Positions 9,019 through 18,207 of a DNA stretch of 64,000 nt are shown piece by piece. Source of the stretch: Ignisphaera sp. GTDB taxonomy: Archaea > Thermoproteota > Thermoprotei_A > Sulfolobales > Ignisphaeraceae. Each line of letters begins with the position of its first letter. The stretch's first letter is position 1. Both the position numbers and the translations under genes were made by a program. Under the pieces are notes generated by a model. It was not told where the DNA came from and did not search any database. It was given only the letters and a program-made list of their open reading frames with translations. The stretch is taken from assembly GCA_038735125.1 (NCBI GenBank), contig JAVYNU010000001.1, positions 522,986 to 586,985 of the forward strand, read 5' to 3'.

Positions 9019-9990
9019 TTGGCTCCCTTGATATCGGCTAAAAATATTGTCATGACATTTTCTATAAGGAAGGGGTTGAAGAGAATATACTTCAATGCGG
9101 TGGATAATGTAAGCATAGATGTAAATGAAGGAGAGGTAGTTGGACTAATAGGTGAAAGCGGATCTGGAAAAACAACACTAGGAAAAATAACATTAGATCT
9201 GCTAAAACCAACAAAAGGAGAGGTACTATACCAAGGAATAAACATAAGAAAAATGAACAAACAGCAATACAAAAAATACAGAATAAACGCACAATACATA
9301 CCACAAGACCCATATGCAAGCCTAAACCCATATAGAAGAGTTATAGATTTGCTACTTGATATTGTTAAATATCATAAGCTAGTGCCTACAGATAAGGAAG
9401 CTTTAGAGATGGTAAAAGATGTTATGGCTAGAGTAGGTCTTACTCCTCCAGAAAGATACCTAGATAAATACCCATTTCAATTAAGTGGTGGTGAGAGACA
9501 GAGATTATCAATAGCTAAAGCTATAGTATTAAATCCAAGGTATATTGTGGCTGATGAACCTGTTACCATGCTTGATGCGTCACTAAAAGCTGGTGTTATG
9601 AAAACTTTGAAAAACAATGTAAAAGACATTGGCGCCTCTCTGCTCTTCATAACACATGAAATAACATTACTACAATTCTTTGGTCCTCAAACAAGGGTCT
9701 ATGTTATGTATTTAGGTGAGATTCTTGAACACGGCAGGTTAAACGATTTAATAACAAAACCTTTGCATCCCTATACAAAAGCATTACTAGATGCTATACC
9801 TCTACCAGATCCTACTATGAGGGAAAGCAGAAAAGTCTCTATAACAGGGCAAATACCATCCCCGATAAACAAACCTTCAGGTTGCCCCCTCCATCCAAGA
9901 TGCCCTTACGCAAAACCCATCTGCAGGACCGAAAAGCCGCAGCTAAAGAATATAGAAAAAGATCACTTTGTTGCATGCCATTTATATTAG
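9019..9990 (+). CDS. ABC importer ATPase, OppF/DppF type
   Basis: The 323-residue second ATPase carries Walker A GESGSGKTT (about residue 48), Q-loop IPQDP, signature LSGGERQR and Walker B YIVADEPVTMLD, followed by the C-terminal CPLHPRCPYAKPIC domain. TTG 9019 is the start because GAGGTGA sits five bases upstream. It completes the heterodimeric ATPase of the importer; the binding protein follows after about 170 bases with its own promoter. Between about 9170 and 9340 nearly all codons end in A or C (poly-lysine/asparagine/isoleucine-like bias), unlike the rest of the gene. Confidence 0.9.
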   Translation: MAPLISAKNIVMTFSIRKGLKRIYFNAVDNVSIDVNEGEVVGLIGESGSGKTTLGKITLDLLKPTKGEVLYQGINIRKMNKQQYKKYRINAQYIPQDPYASLNPYRRVIDLLLDIVKYHKLVPTDKEALEMVKDVMARVGLTPPERYLDKYPFQLSGGERQRLSIAKAIVLNPRYIVADEPVTMLDASLKAGVMKTLKNNVKDIGASLLFITHEITLLQFFGPQTRVYVMYLGEILEHGRLNDLITKPLHPYTKALLDAIPLPDPTMRESRKVSITGQIPSPINKPSGCPLHPRCPYAKPICRTEKPQLKNIEKDHFVACHLY

Positions 9991-10103
9991 TTATCTTATC
10001 CAGCTATTTTTATTGCGTTAGGTATTAGAATTAGATGCAAACTTGATTACATGATTTAATGGCTTAAACTGGGATTTTTCTCCACTTTAGGGCATATAAC
10101 TAA

Positions 10104-10120
10104 CAAATAAATTTATTAGC
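10104..10120 (+). promoter_or_regulatory. Palindromic AT element / TATA box before the binding-protein gene
   Basis: AATAAATTTATT (10106-10117) is a perfect 12-base palindrome about 45 bases before the start codon. It contains the same AAATTTATT core as the promoter at 2862, so it is the likely TATA box of a separate, strong transcript for the binding protein. Confidence 0.4.
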
Positions 10121-10162
10121 TTCTGCCTATACTAAATTGATTTAGATGAGGTGAATCATATA

Positions 10163-12583
10163 GTGAAAAAAGTAATTGTAAGGAATTTACTAATAAGTTT
10201 AGTTCTATTATTATTAACAATGAGCACGTTAGTGTCCACTAGTATTGTTCATTCACAAGGCCCTAAGCTTGAATTCGTGGTTAGATGGACTAAACCTGCT
10301 GTTGTCAATCATAATCCCTTTGCCCCCCAAAATCCTGTTGGGGCTTCATCATATCTTCAAGCAGCATGTAGACCTCCGCTATACATGTATAGTATTGTAG
10401 CTGAAACGTTTCTACCCTGGACTGCCAAGGACTTTAAACTAGGTATAGACACAGATGGCAGGGGTTATCTAGAGCTTGTCATCAGAAACGATCTTAAATG
10501 GTTTAATGGTAAAGATACGAAGCCTTTCACAGCAAAGGATGTTTGGACTTATTTCATGATACAGTGGAAGATCCAGAGAAACTACATACCATGGTTAGAC
10601 GAAATTAGGATATTAGATGACTATACCATAAGGTTCTATTTCAATAAATCAACTATGTCGTTTACCGCTGGGAGACTAGATAAACCTGGAGAAGTATATA
10701 CATATAAGTTTACCGCACCATTTAATTACATAGGTATAAGGACATTACTGACACAATACATTACAACACCTTACGATATATTTGGTAAGTGGGCTGAACA
10801 AGTGGCTTCAATGAAGCTTAATGAGGTTCCCTATGCTCAGCTTAGCAATGATCTCAAGGCTTATCAACTAAATGAGGTATGGTGCTACGGTCCTTACTGG
10901 GTTGACCCACAAACCTTGACCGATACTGGGGTGATCCTCAGGAAGAATCCATACTATCCGCTTGCCAATAAAATCGTTTTCGAGGAGGTTGACGTATACT
11001 ATACAAGGGCTTCAGACCAAGATATAGCACTTGAAAGAGATGGCCATATTACATTTCAATATAGTGCAGCACCTTTAGATCTCATGGGTACTATACAGGC
11101 AGATGGAAGCATACCAACCAAGTATTTTGCTTCATATGTTTGGGTTATACATGGCTTGTGGTTTAACGCATGGAAATACCCATTAAACATAACCGAAGTA
11201 AGACAAGCTTTAACAATGCTTATAAATAGAACAAAACTTGCCGAGGCATACCCACTTAGGTTGCCATTGGATGACTATATAACAGGACTTGGCAACTCGA
11301 GTTGGCTTCCCAATTGGATTAGGAATAACCTCTATGATTGGAGCTATAATCCAACGAAAGCTTATCAACTACTTGAAAAGGCAGGATTTAAGAGGGGATC
11401 TGATGGCAAGTGGTATGATACAAGAACAGGGCAACCACTTAGCATAGAGATAGCCTGTGGCTCATATACTGATTGGATTGCTATGGCAGACAACCTTAAG
11501 TGGCAGTGGGAACAACATGGAATAGCTGTAACAACGAGGTCGTTCGATGTTTCATTGAGAGCTCAAGTACAAGATAACTTGCAATTCGATGTTCTAATCG
11601 AGACAGGGCCTATGGTATCAACATCCTTGGCTGAAGCTGGAGGTGGGTTCCTAAATTTAAGATGGTCAATGTTTGCAGGGTCAAACAATATAAACTTGAC
11701 TAAGGTGGATAAGGCGTGGCCTGTACCTCTAAAGAATGGAACAATCATATATGTGTCACCCTATGTAGAGACTCTAAAGCTACAAGCATTCCTACCATTT
11801 ACACCAGAGTGGTGGGACTCGTTAGCGAAGCTGGTATGGTTCTGGAACTACTATATCTTCACGGGTGTCGGATGGAAAGTTATAAGAACATTTGCTGTAA
11901 ATGTTAAGACAACAAACATAATGGAGCTTATAGGTCCACCGGATGGAGTAATAGATACAGGACTAGGATATAAATTGCCGTACTATGATGGTATGAGGAT
12001 ATGGTGGTTTGGTTCATCACCTACAGGCTTTATAGCTCCATACCTATTCCAAGATTATGGTCTACTAAAACCAGCAACAAAGATACTATGGCCACCAGAA
12101 ACACTACCAAGACCAACAGATATACGCAACTTAATACCATCAGAATTTAAGGTAAAAACATTACCTGAGGTAGTGGATGCATTACTTAAGCTAATTACTC
12201 CGCCAACCACTACAACATCTCCAGCTACACAGCCTAGAACAACTACTACTCCTATAACATCCCCAACATCTCCTGTCACAACCGCGACAACTACTACTCC
12301 CCCAACAACATCCCCAGCCACAACAACACCTCCTGCAACATCCCCATCTCCAACACAGACACAGACCGTTGCAACGCCAATATCAACAGTAACAGTTACA
12401 GCAACAATTGAGAGAAGTGTTACAGTACCGTCAACAGTAACAGTATTATCAACAAAAATAACAACAATAGTATCAGCATCACCAACAACAGTAACAGCAA
12501 CAGATTGGACAACAACAACAATACTAGCAGTAGTGCTTCTAGTAGTCGGAATAGCCATCGGATGGATAATAAAAAGAAAATAA
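10163..12583 (+). CDS. ABC importer substrate-binding protein, family 5, with Thr-rich stalk and C-terminal anchor
   Basis: The protein (806 residues from GTG 10163) has a signal peptide (about 1-32), a long extracellular solute-binding domain of the SBP_bac_5 family (about 45-690), a Thr/Pro/Val-rich stalk (about 690-770) and a C-terminal membrane helix ending in IIKRK. It captures oligosaccharides or oligopeptides and hands them to the permeases encoded just upstream. The 5' alternative start GTG 10151 is less likely because GAGGTGA (10148-10154) would overlap it but is well spaced for GTG 10163. The segment NEVRQALTMLINR equivalent (TEVRQALTMLINRT) is the typical lid motif of this family. 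The last 500 bases are strongly A/C-biased on the coding strand. Confidence 0.88.
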   Translation: MKKVIVRNLLISLVLLLLTMSTLVSTSIVHSQGPKLEFVVRWTKPAVVNHNPFAPQNPVGASSYLQAACRPPLYMYSIVAETFLPWTAKDFKLGIDTDGRGYLELVIRNDLKWFNGKDTKPFTAKDVWTYFMIQWKIQRNYIPWLDEIRILDDYTIRFYFNKSTMSFTAGRLDKPGEVYTYKFTAPFNYIGIRTLLTQYITTPYDIFGKWAEQVASMKLNEVPYAQLSNDLKAYQLNEVWCYGPYWVDPQTLTDTGVILRKNPYYPLANKIVFEEVDVYYTRASDQDIALERDGHITFQYSAAPLDLMGTIQADGSIPTKYFASYVWVIHGLWFNAWKYPLNITEVRQALTMLINRTKLAEAYPLRLPLDDYITGLGNSSWLPNWIRNNLYDWSYNPTKAYQLLEKAGFKRGSDGKWYDTRTGQPLSIEIACGSYTDWIAMADNLKWQWEQHGIAVTTRSFDVSLRAQVQDNLQFDVLIETGPMVSTSLAEAGGGFLNLRWSMFAGSNNINLTKVDKAWPVPLKNGTIIYVSPYVETLKLQAFLPFTPEWWDSLAKLVWFWNYYIFTGVGWKVIRTFAVNVKTTNIMELIGPPDGVIDTGLGYKLPYYDGMRIWWFGSSPTGFIAPYLFQDYGLLKPATKILWPPETLPRPTDIRNLIPSEFKVKTLPEVVDALLKLITPPTTTTSPATQPRTTTTPITSPTSPVTTATTTTPPTTSPATTTPPATSPSPTQTQTVATPISTVTVTATIERSVTVPSTVTVLSTKITTIVSASPTTVTATDWTTTTILAVVLLVVGIAIGWIIKRK

Positions 12584-12589
12584 ATATAT

Positions 12590-12606
12590 AAATATATATT
12601 TTTTAA
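12590..12606 (+). terminator. T-rich terminator after the binding-protein gene
   Basis: The stop codon is followed by ATATATATTTTTT, a run of T residues of the kind that ends archaeal transcripts; there is no strong hairpin. Confidence 0.4.
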
Positions 12607-12786
12607 ACCCTCCTTCTACCTCCACAAAACAAACCAGAATTGAGTATCTGTAGATGTAGAAGTGTGTAGGAGAGAAGGTGTGCTCAATCGATCTCGGTAA
12701 CTCCGCCGAGGAACCAATTTGTGGGTAGAGCACAAAATCCAAAGCAAAGATTTATTATTGTTGTTTATGTAGTTAGCATAATACTG

Positions 12787-12799
12787 GAAAATATAAATT
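12787..12799 (+). promoter_or_regulatory. TATA box of the sugar kinase gene
   Basis: AAAATATAAATTTT (about 12787-12800) is a strong TATA box. It predicts transcription from about 12822 and therefore rules out the longest reading-frame start at 12800. Confidence 0.5.
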
Positions 12800-12850
12800 T
12801 TGTTAAAGTATCAAATAATCTATGAAGTGATGTGTTTGATTCCCGTATTA

Positions 12851-13858
12851 ATGTTTGTGGGTGTTGCTGTTTGTGATATCATATTAGTTGTTCCACAGCT
12901 TAGCAGACCTGGCGATATTGTTTATCTAGATAGGGGAATAACAATATCGCTTGGCGGACACCCATGCAACATATCTATAGATCTTGTTAAGCTTGGTTAT
13001 AGCCCTTCTGCAATACATGTTGTCTCGGCTGTTGGCGAAGATTTTTGTGGAAAATTTATTGAGGATACTTTGGCTAGCTACTCTATACAGCTAAAGCTGT
13101 TTAGGTTTCCTAATGTTGGCTCTAACAAAAATGTTATAATTGTTGTTAATGGAGAGGATAGGAGATTCCATGTAGAGGTTGGTGCATCTACCCATATGTC
13201 ATCCGATGAAGTTTTAAAATATGTTGAAGAGGTAAAGCCGAGTCTACTTCATGTGGCTCCTGGGCTTTTAGGTGATGTCGATGATAATCTGGAGAACATT
13301 TTGAGGTTTAGCAGTAAAATGGGTATCTTGAATTTTGTTGATGTAGGTGCTGCTAAACCTTATGGCAAAAAGGATTGGAGTTTTTTGGTAAAGGCCTTGG
13401 AATATGCTGATATATTTCACTGTAATAGATATGAGCTTAGAAATGTTCTTGGTGTTGAGGATGTTATTGAGGGAATTAAAAAGATTTTGGGTCGAGGTGT
13501 GAAAATAGCTGTTATAACTGATGGGGAGAAAGGGGCTTACATAGCTAAAGATAATTATATTATATATCAAAAGCCATTTAAGGTTGATGTTGTTGATCCA
13601 ACAGGGGCTGGAGACGCTTTCCAAGCCGGATTTATCTACAAACTAGTCGATATAGCTGGTAACAGACTTGGCAGAAGGTTCATAGATGAGATTGGCTATG
13701 AAAAACTCATAGAAATACTAACTTATGCACAGGCAGTTGGAGCAGTTTGTGTTACAGCACCAGGAACAACAACCGCAGTAAAAAAAGAAAATGTAGAAAA
13801 CCTACTTAAAAATCAATCAAAAGAGGTTATAGAAAGCGCATCTAGAATTCATCTGTAA
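12851..13858 (+). CDS. PfkB-family carbohydrate kinase
   Basis: A ribokinase-fold sugar kinase of about 335 residues. The N-terminus MFVGVAVCDIIL is the usual first strand, followed by the substrate-binding GG motif (SLGGHPCN, about residue 37), and the C-terminal signature DPTGAGDAF (about 248-256) with the catalytic Asp. ATG 12851 fits both the family N-terminus and the TATA box at about 12790; ATG 12830 is a possible alternative. The likely job is ATP-dependent phosphorylation of a monosaccharide released from imported oligosaccharides. Fructose, ribose or 2-keto-3-deoxygluconate (the last being the end product of uronate breakdown) are all possible; the sequence alone does not decide. Confidence 0.85.
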   Translation: MFVGVAVCDIILVVPQLSRPGDIVYLDRGITISLGGHPCNISIDLVKLGYSPSAIHVVSAVGEDFCGKFIEDTLASYSIQLKLFRFPNVGSNKNVIIVVNGEDRRFHVEVGASTHMSSDEVLKYVEEVKPSLLHVAPGLLGDVDDNLENILRFSSKMGILNFVDVGAAKPYGKKDWSFLVKALEYADIFHCNRYELRNVLGVEDVIEGIKKILGRGVKIAVITDGEKGAYIAKDNYIIYQKPFKVDVVDPTGAGDAFQAGFIYKLVDIAGNRLGRRFIDEIGYEKLIEILTYAQAVGAVCVTAPGTTTAVKKENVENLLKNQSKEVIESASRIHL

Positions 13859-14326
13859 TTCTCTTCCACATATGTAAAACCGTATAAAAGAATACAAAGA
13901 GAAATTAACAGAGTATTTTGCAAGAAAATTTGAAGATACCAACATTTTAAAGTTCATAAGCAGCAATTATTTAGAAAGCCATTGAAGAGATTTTTTGAAT
14001 ATTGAAATAGAGATGATGAGAATCTTAAAACACTATTCTATTTTCTATTACATTTTTGTTGTTATATTGAAAGCAAGATTGTAGCTTTAAATGCTAGTTT
14101 TACTACAAGTAAATCGATTTTATTATGCCAAGTGTATTATGTTAATAGAAAGGAGTGATAGGTTCTTCAAGTTTCTGTTTCTTTCAACTTCCATTTCTAA
14201 ACTATTTATTTGAATTTGTTTATAATATGGGTATAATCATTATGTTACATACATTAAGGTATCTAAAATTCTTGCTAGCGACAAGCTTAAAACTTCCTCA
14301 CCGAAAATAGCTAGCAGTTATAAAGG
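13859..14326. other. 468-base intergenic region, with a weak gene remnant
   Basis: The stretch is very AT-rich. On the plus strand 13881-13986 reads as 35 codons of plausible helical protein (KEYKEKLTEYFARKF), then a TGA, then a further open stretch to about 14090. This could be a decayed gene fragment or chance. The right end carries GCTTAAAAC (about 14285-14293), a possible TATA box for the glycosidase gene. Nothing else is evident. Confidence 0.3.
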
Positions 14327-16867
14327 GTGTTGGTGTTGGTCTTCAATAGATCTCGTACTTCAGTTATCACAACTATTTTAATTATTGCAATAGTGATTGT
14401 GGCTAGCATAGCTGGCTATATTGTTGGTTCTCTAAAGACTCCCCCGACACAAACCTATACCTATACTTATATTATCACAAAATCTAATATGATTACAATG
14501 ACGGAGACTGCCTATAGGACTATGGTAACCGAGACGCCTATGTCAATCACTATACCATCTACAGTTACTATGACAAACACTATAACTGTTCCTGTGGAAA
14601 TCTTAAAAACAACCACCACACAGGTTATAACAACTATAGCGAGAACTGTTACAGTAGGAGCTCTGCAAATAACTGTACCTGCTGGTGATAGGTTGTTTCC
14701 CTTTTATTTTCCATGGGATGACTCGTCACAAACTGATATAAGTCTATCTGAATATCTGGATAAGCCTGCTGGTAAATATGGGCCTGTTACTGTTGGGCCT
14801 GATGGACATTTATATGTTGGCGGCAAAAGAATAAGGTTTTTAGGTGTTAGTGTTGTAGCTACGGGGACCTTTCCATCAAAGGAAGAGGCTGATTTAATAG
14901 CAGCTAAATTAGCGAAGTATGGTATTAACCTTGTCAGGTTTCATGCTATAGATGCTAACTGGGAGCCTAATAACAACATATTCTCTCCTCCAGGCACAAG
15001 ACAGTTAAATATGAAGAACTTGGATAAGATGGATTATTTCATTGCTGCTTTGGAAAGAAATGGGATATACATAGACATCAACCTCATGTGTTACAGACAA
15101 TTCTCTTCTGCTGATGGGCTACCAAGTGATGTAAATACAATGCAGGTTAAAGATCAGCATCTCTTACCATTTTTCTACGAACCTGCAAGACAGCTTGTAA
15201 AGGAGTTTGCAAGACAGCTACTAACACATGTAAACCCATATACAGGCCTATCCTATGCTGATGACCCTGCAGTAGCCTTTATAGAGATCTTGAATGAATA
15301 TGGAATGAATTTTGGATGGCTTGATGGAGCTGTTGATAGGCTTCCACCTGTTTTTAGAAATGCATTGAGGGAGAAGTGGAACGAGTTTCTAATAAGCAAA
15401 TATGGAAATACAGAAAATCTTGCCAAAGCGTGGGGGAAAAGCCTTCTACCTGGTGAGAGCTTAGAGAATAAAACAGTTGATGTATTCAACTATGCAGATA
15501 TTATAACTAAGAGACCAACACTACAGGCTAGACTAGATTGGGCAGAGTTTCTATGGCGACTAGACTACAACTACTTTATGGATATGTACAACTTCTTAAA
15601 GAATGAGCTGAAGGTTAAGGCTATAGTCATGGGTACGCAATCTGCTTGGGGAGGTATGCCCAACATCATGGCCAGGCTAGATGCTGTTGACGCTCATCAT
15701 TACTGGCGCTATCCCACAGGCTCTGGCAATAACTGGTATGTGATAAATGATCCAATGGTGAATAACCCATCCTCTAACACTATGACTGGTTTGGCCTTTA
15801 GAAGCATATATGGAAAGCCCTTTACAGTTAGCGAGTACAATCACCCAGCACCCAATATGTACAGAGCTGAGGGCTTTGTATTTTTGCCAGCTTTTGCAGC
15901 ATTTCAAGACTGGGACGCCATAATGCCCTATAACTATGGCCCGTGGACCTCAGGACAAATGGCAACTGCTAGCTGGAATTCCACAAGGTCAAGAGGAACA
16001 CTAGACTTCGACCAAGATCCTGTTAGATGGGCTTTGATGCTAACATCGTATTTCCTCTTTGTGAGAGGTGATGTAAGTCCTGCAAAGAATCTTGTAGTTG
16101 TTCAAATGACTAGAGATAAAGAGTTAGAGCTTGTAGCAAAGAGGACGGCAAGTGTTTGGAATCTTCCAAACGCTGGGCACCTAGACGTGCCATACTATGT
16201 TCCTCTGATACATGGATTCAGAATGGTTGTAGATAACATGACACAACCAACCTATGCTCTCTCCCCATCAAATGTACCTCCTCCAACAGACAATGTTATT
16301 GTGTCAGATACAGGTGAGTTGATATGGAATTGCAGAGAATACAATAGATGTGTATTTATTGTCAATACAAGTAAAAGCATTGTTTTGTCAGGGTATATAG
16401 GTAACAGAAAGTTTGATTTTGGAAGCATATCCATAGAGATTGGAGACACCCTTCTAGATGGCTGGGCAACAATAGCAATCCATGTATTAGAAGGCAACAG
16501 CTTTGAAGATGCTAAGAGGATACTTGTTATAGCAGTTGGAACAGGATTCAACTATAACATGCCTATCTACAACTTTGATGATAAAAGACTTCTATTTAGA
16601 GCAGCAGCAAATCTCACAAAAGATCAGCTAGCCAGTCTATATGGAAGAAGAATATCTACATTCAGCAACTGGGGCTCTGCTCCGACAATTGTAGAAGGTA
16701 TTGAAGCCACTATAACCATTAAAACCAATAGGAATGTTATGTGCTGGTCTCTTGATAATGTTGGTAGGAAGACTAGAATGCTCAGTACGACCCAGTCTGG
16801 AAACTATTGGAAGATAAATATATCGCCTACTTACAACACCCTGCTATACGAAATGGTCATATCTTAA
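14327..16867 (+). CDS. Membrane-anchored glycoside hydrolase, clan GH-A (distant GH5/cellulase-like)
   Basis: This 846-residue protein has an N-terminal membrane anchor or signal (about 8-35), a Thr/Ile/Val-rich stalk (about 40-110), then a TIM-barrel glycosidase domain (about 140-620) and a C-terminal beta-rich region (about 640-846). Catalytic candidates are E324 in IEILNEYG (acid/base after NE) and E503 in FTVSEYNHP (nucleophile), the order and spacing expected of clan GH-A. The first barrel strands read IRFLGVSVVATG and YGINLVRFHAIDANW, with barrel ligands such as VDAHHYW. It should hydrolyse beta-linked polysaccharide outside the cell. Size and layout recall the hyperthermophilic archaeal cellulase EBI-244, but that comparison is from memory. 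GTG 14327, TTG 14330, GTG 14333 and TTG 14336 are all possible starts after AAAGGGTG. Confidence 0.8.
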   Translation: MLVLVFNRSRTSVITTILIIAIVIVASIAGYIVGSLKTPPTQTYTYTYIITKSNMITMTETAYRTMVTETPMSITIPSTVTMTNTITVPVEILKTTTTQVITTIARTVTVGALQITVPAGDRLFPFYFPWDDSSQTDISLSEYLDKPAGKYGPVTVGPDGHLYVGGKRIRFLGVSVVATGTFPSKEEADLIAAKLAKYGINLVRFHAIDANWEPNNNIFSPPGTRQLNMKNLDKMDYFIAALERNGIYIDINLMCYRQFSSADGLPSDVNTMQVKDQHLLPFFYEPARQLVKEFARQLLTHVNPYTGLSYADDPAVAFIEILNEYGMNFGWLDGAVDRLPPVFRNALREKWNEFLISKYGNTENLAKAWGKSLLPGESLENKTVDVFNYADIITKRPTLQARLDWAEFLWRLDYNYFMDMYNFLKNELKVKAIVMGTQSAWGGMPNIMARLDAVDAHHYWRYPTGSGNNWYVINDPMVNNPSSNTMTGLAFRSIYGKPFTVSEYNHPAPNMYRAEGFVFLPAFAAFQDWDAIMPYNYGPWTSGQMATASWNSTRSRGTLDFDQDPVRWALMLTSYFLFVRGDVSPAKNLVVVQMTRDKELELVAKRTASVWNLPNAGHLDVPYYVPLIHGFRMVVDNMTQPTYALSPSNVPPPTDNVIVSDTGELIWNCREYNRCVFIVNTSKSIVLSGYIGNRKFDFGSISIEIGDTLLDGWATIAIHVLEGNSFEDAKRILVIAVGTGFNYNMPIYNFDDKRLLFRAAANLTKDQLASLYGRRISTFSNWGSAPTIVEGIEATITIKTNRNVMCWSLDNVGRKTRMLSTTQSGNYWKINISPTYNTLLYEMVIS

Positions 16868-17265
16868 GGTATATCAAATAATTTTTTATTTTTAATGTTG
16901 ATATTAAGCTATTTTAAACATTTGGAGTTTCCAAATTCCAGTTTATTAGATACTCCTTCTCTATAGTGTCTTAAATATCCTTGTTAGATGCGAAGCCATA
17001 TCTTATTAAAATGTATAGTTTTTAATGTTATTTATTTTGGGAATGCAGGACAGGAAGAACTCTAACCCGTAGGTCTGCAAAATATATGCAAACCATGTTT
17101 AATGATCCTCTTAGCCATATCTAATCACCTTTATCAGCTCCCACCTTATACATATGTAACATTGAAGGAATATTGATTGCAGGCTATTCCCGCTGAAGGC
17201 CATGTGATACTCTTTAAACCGTAAAACATATATTTCTCCCTCAATAACAAGCAGAAACAGCATGT
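16868..17265. other. 398-base intergenic region before the MoxR operon
   Basis: It contains a T-rich terminator on the left and, on the right, GTAAAACATATATTTC (about 17221-17236) as TATA box for the MoxR operon, giving transcription from about 17258 and a leader of fewer than 20 bases. I see no gene or structured RNA between. Confidence 0.45.
16880..16896 (+). terminator. T-rich terminator after the glycosidase gene
   Basis: ATTTTTTATTTTTA follows the stop codon by about 14 bases, a typical archaeal poly-T terminator. Confidence 0.4.
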
Positions 17266-18207
17266 GTGAAGTTTATGAGTTTTAAGATTGTTTTGGACAA
17301 GCTTGTTTACTCTGGTTTGCTCATTGAGAAAGAGTTTGAGGTTAAGATGATTCTTGCTTGTATGCTTTCTCGGGGTCATGTTCTTCTAGAGGGTGTGCCG
17401 GGTGTTGCTAAAACGTCTATGGCAAAGGCTGTTGCAAGGCTTCTTGGCCTTGGCTTTAAAAGGATTCAGATGACTCCGGATCTTCTTCCAATGGATGTTC
17501 TTGGGGGTTATATATATGATCAGAGGAAAGGTGAGTTTGTTTTTAGGGAGGGACCTATTTTCACCAACATTCTTCTTGTTGATGAGATTAATCGAGCTTC
17601 TCCGAGAACACAATCAGCTTTGCTTGAGGCTATGCAGGAAAGGCAAGTCACTATAGAGGGAGTTACTAGGAGGCTTGAAGAGCCATTCATTGTTATAGCT
17701 ACTCAGAACCCTGTCGAGATGGAGGGGGTTTTTCCACTTCCAGAGGCACAGCTGGACAGATTCTTGGCGAAAATCGACACGGGCTATCCATCAACTAAGG
17801 GGTTTAGGGAAATGCTCAAGAGGATCGATGAGATTGAGGTAGGTATAGAGTCTCTTCAACCTGTTCTTACAAGAGATGATGTGTTGAGGGCTATTGAGCA
17901 GGTTAGGGGTGTTAATGTAGATGATTCCATCTATGACTATATAGTCTCTATAGTTGAGGAGACTAGAAAGCATGTTGCAGTGAAGCTTGGGGGATCTCCT
18001 AGAGCGGGAATAGCTATTCTCAGGCTTGCCAAGGCCTGGGCATATATAGATGGTAGAAACTATGTTATTCCAGACGATGTTAAGGTTGTAGCTGTTCCAG
18101 CTCTCTCACATAGGATAATTGTTAAGCCTGAGTATGAGGTTGAGGGTGTTACAAGCTCTAGAGTTATTGAGGAGATTCTGAAAAGGGTTCCGGTGCCAAA
18201 GCCTTGA
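17266..18207 (+). CDS. MoxR-family AAA+ ATPase
   Basis: The 313-residue ATPase has Walker [11 protein letters not shown] (about residue 42), Walker [16 protein letters not shown] (about 103-117), the MoxR insert QERQVTIEG, sensor 1 [11 protein letters not shown] and a C-terminal helical lid. MoxR proteins act as chaperones that mature or insert partner complexes, most often ones with VWA or DUF58 proteins. Here it opens a plus-strand run of six overlapping genes that ends with a DUF58 protein. GTG 17266 or ATG 17275 can be the start; the promoter position favours either. It is a paralogue of the MoxR gene on the opposite strand at 25795-26970, but the two are only distantly alike. Confidence 0.9.
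   Translation: MKFMSFKIVLDKLVYSGLLIEKEFEVKMILACMLSRGHVLLEGVPGVAKTSMAKAVARLLGLGFKRIQMTPDLLPMDVLGGYIYDQRKGEFVFREGPIFTNILLVDEINRASPRTQSALLEAMQERQVTIEGVTRRLEEPFIVIATQNPVEMEGVFPLPEAQLDRFLAKIDTGYPSTKGFREMLKRIDEIEVGIESLQPVLTRDDVLRAIEQVRGVNVDDSIYDYIVSIVEETRKHVAVKLGGSPRAGIAILRLAKAWAYIDGRNYVIPDDVKVVAVPALSHRIIVKPEYEVEGVTSSRVIEEILKRVPVPKP

Noticed and set aside
12055..12558. Minus-strand 167-codon frame rich in Val/Gly/Asp
   Set aside because: Mirror of the Thr-rich stalk of the binding protein; ACA/ACT codons read as TGT/AGT-derived Val and Gly on the other strand.
14010..14022. ATGATGA resembling box C of a C/D guide RNA
   Set aside because: No box D (CTGA) at suitable distance and no GC-rich closing stem.
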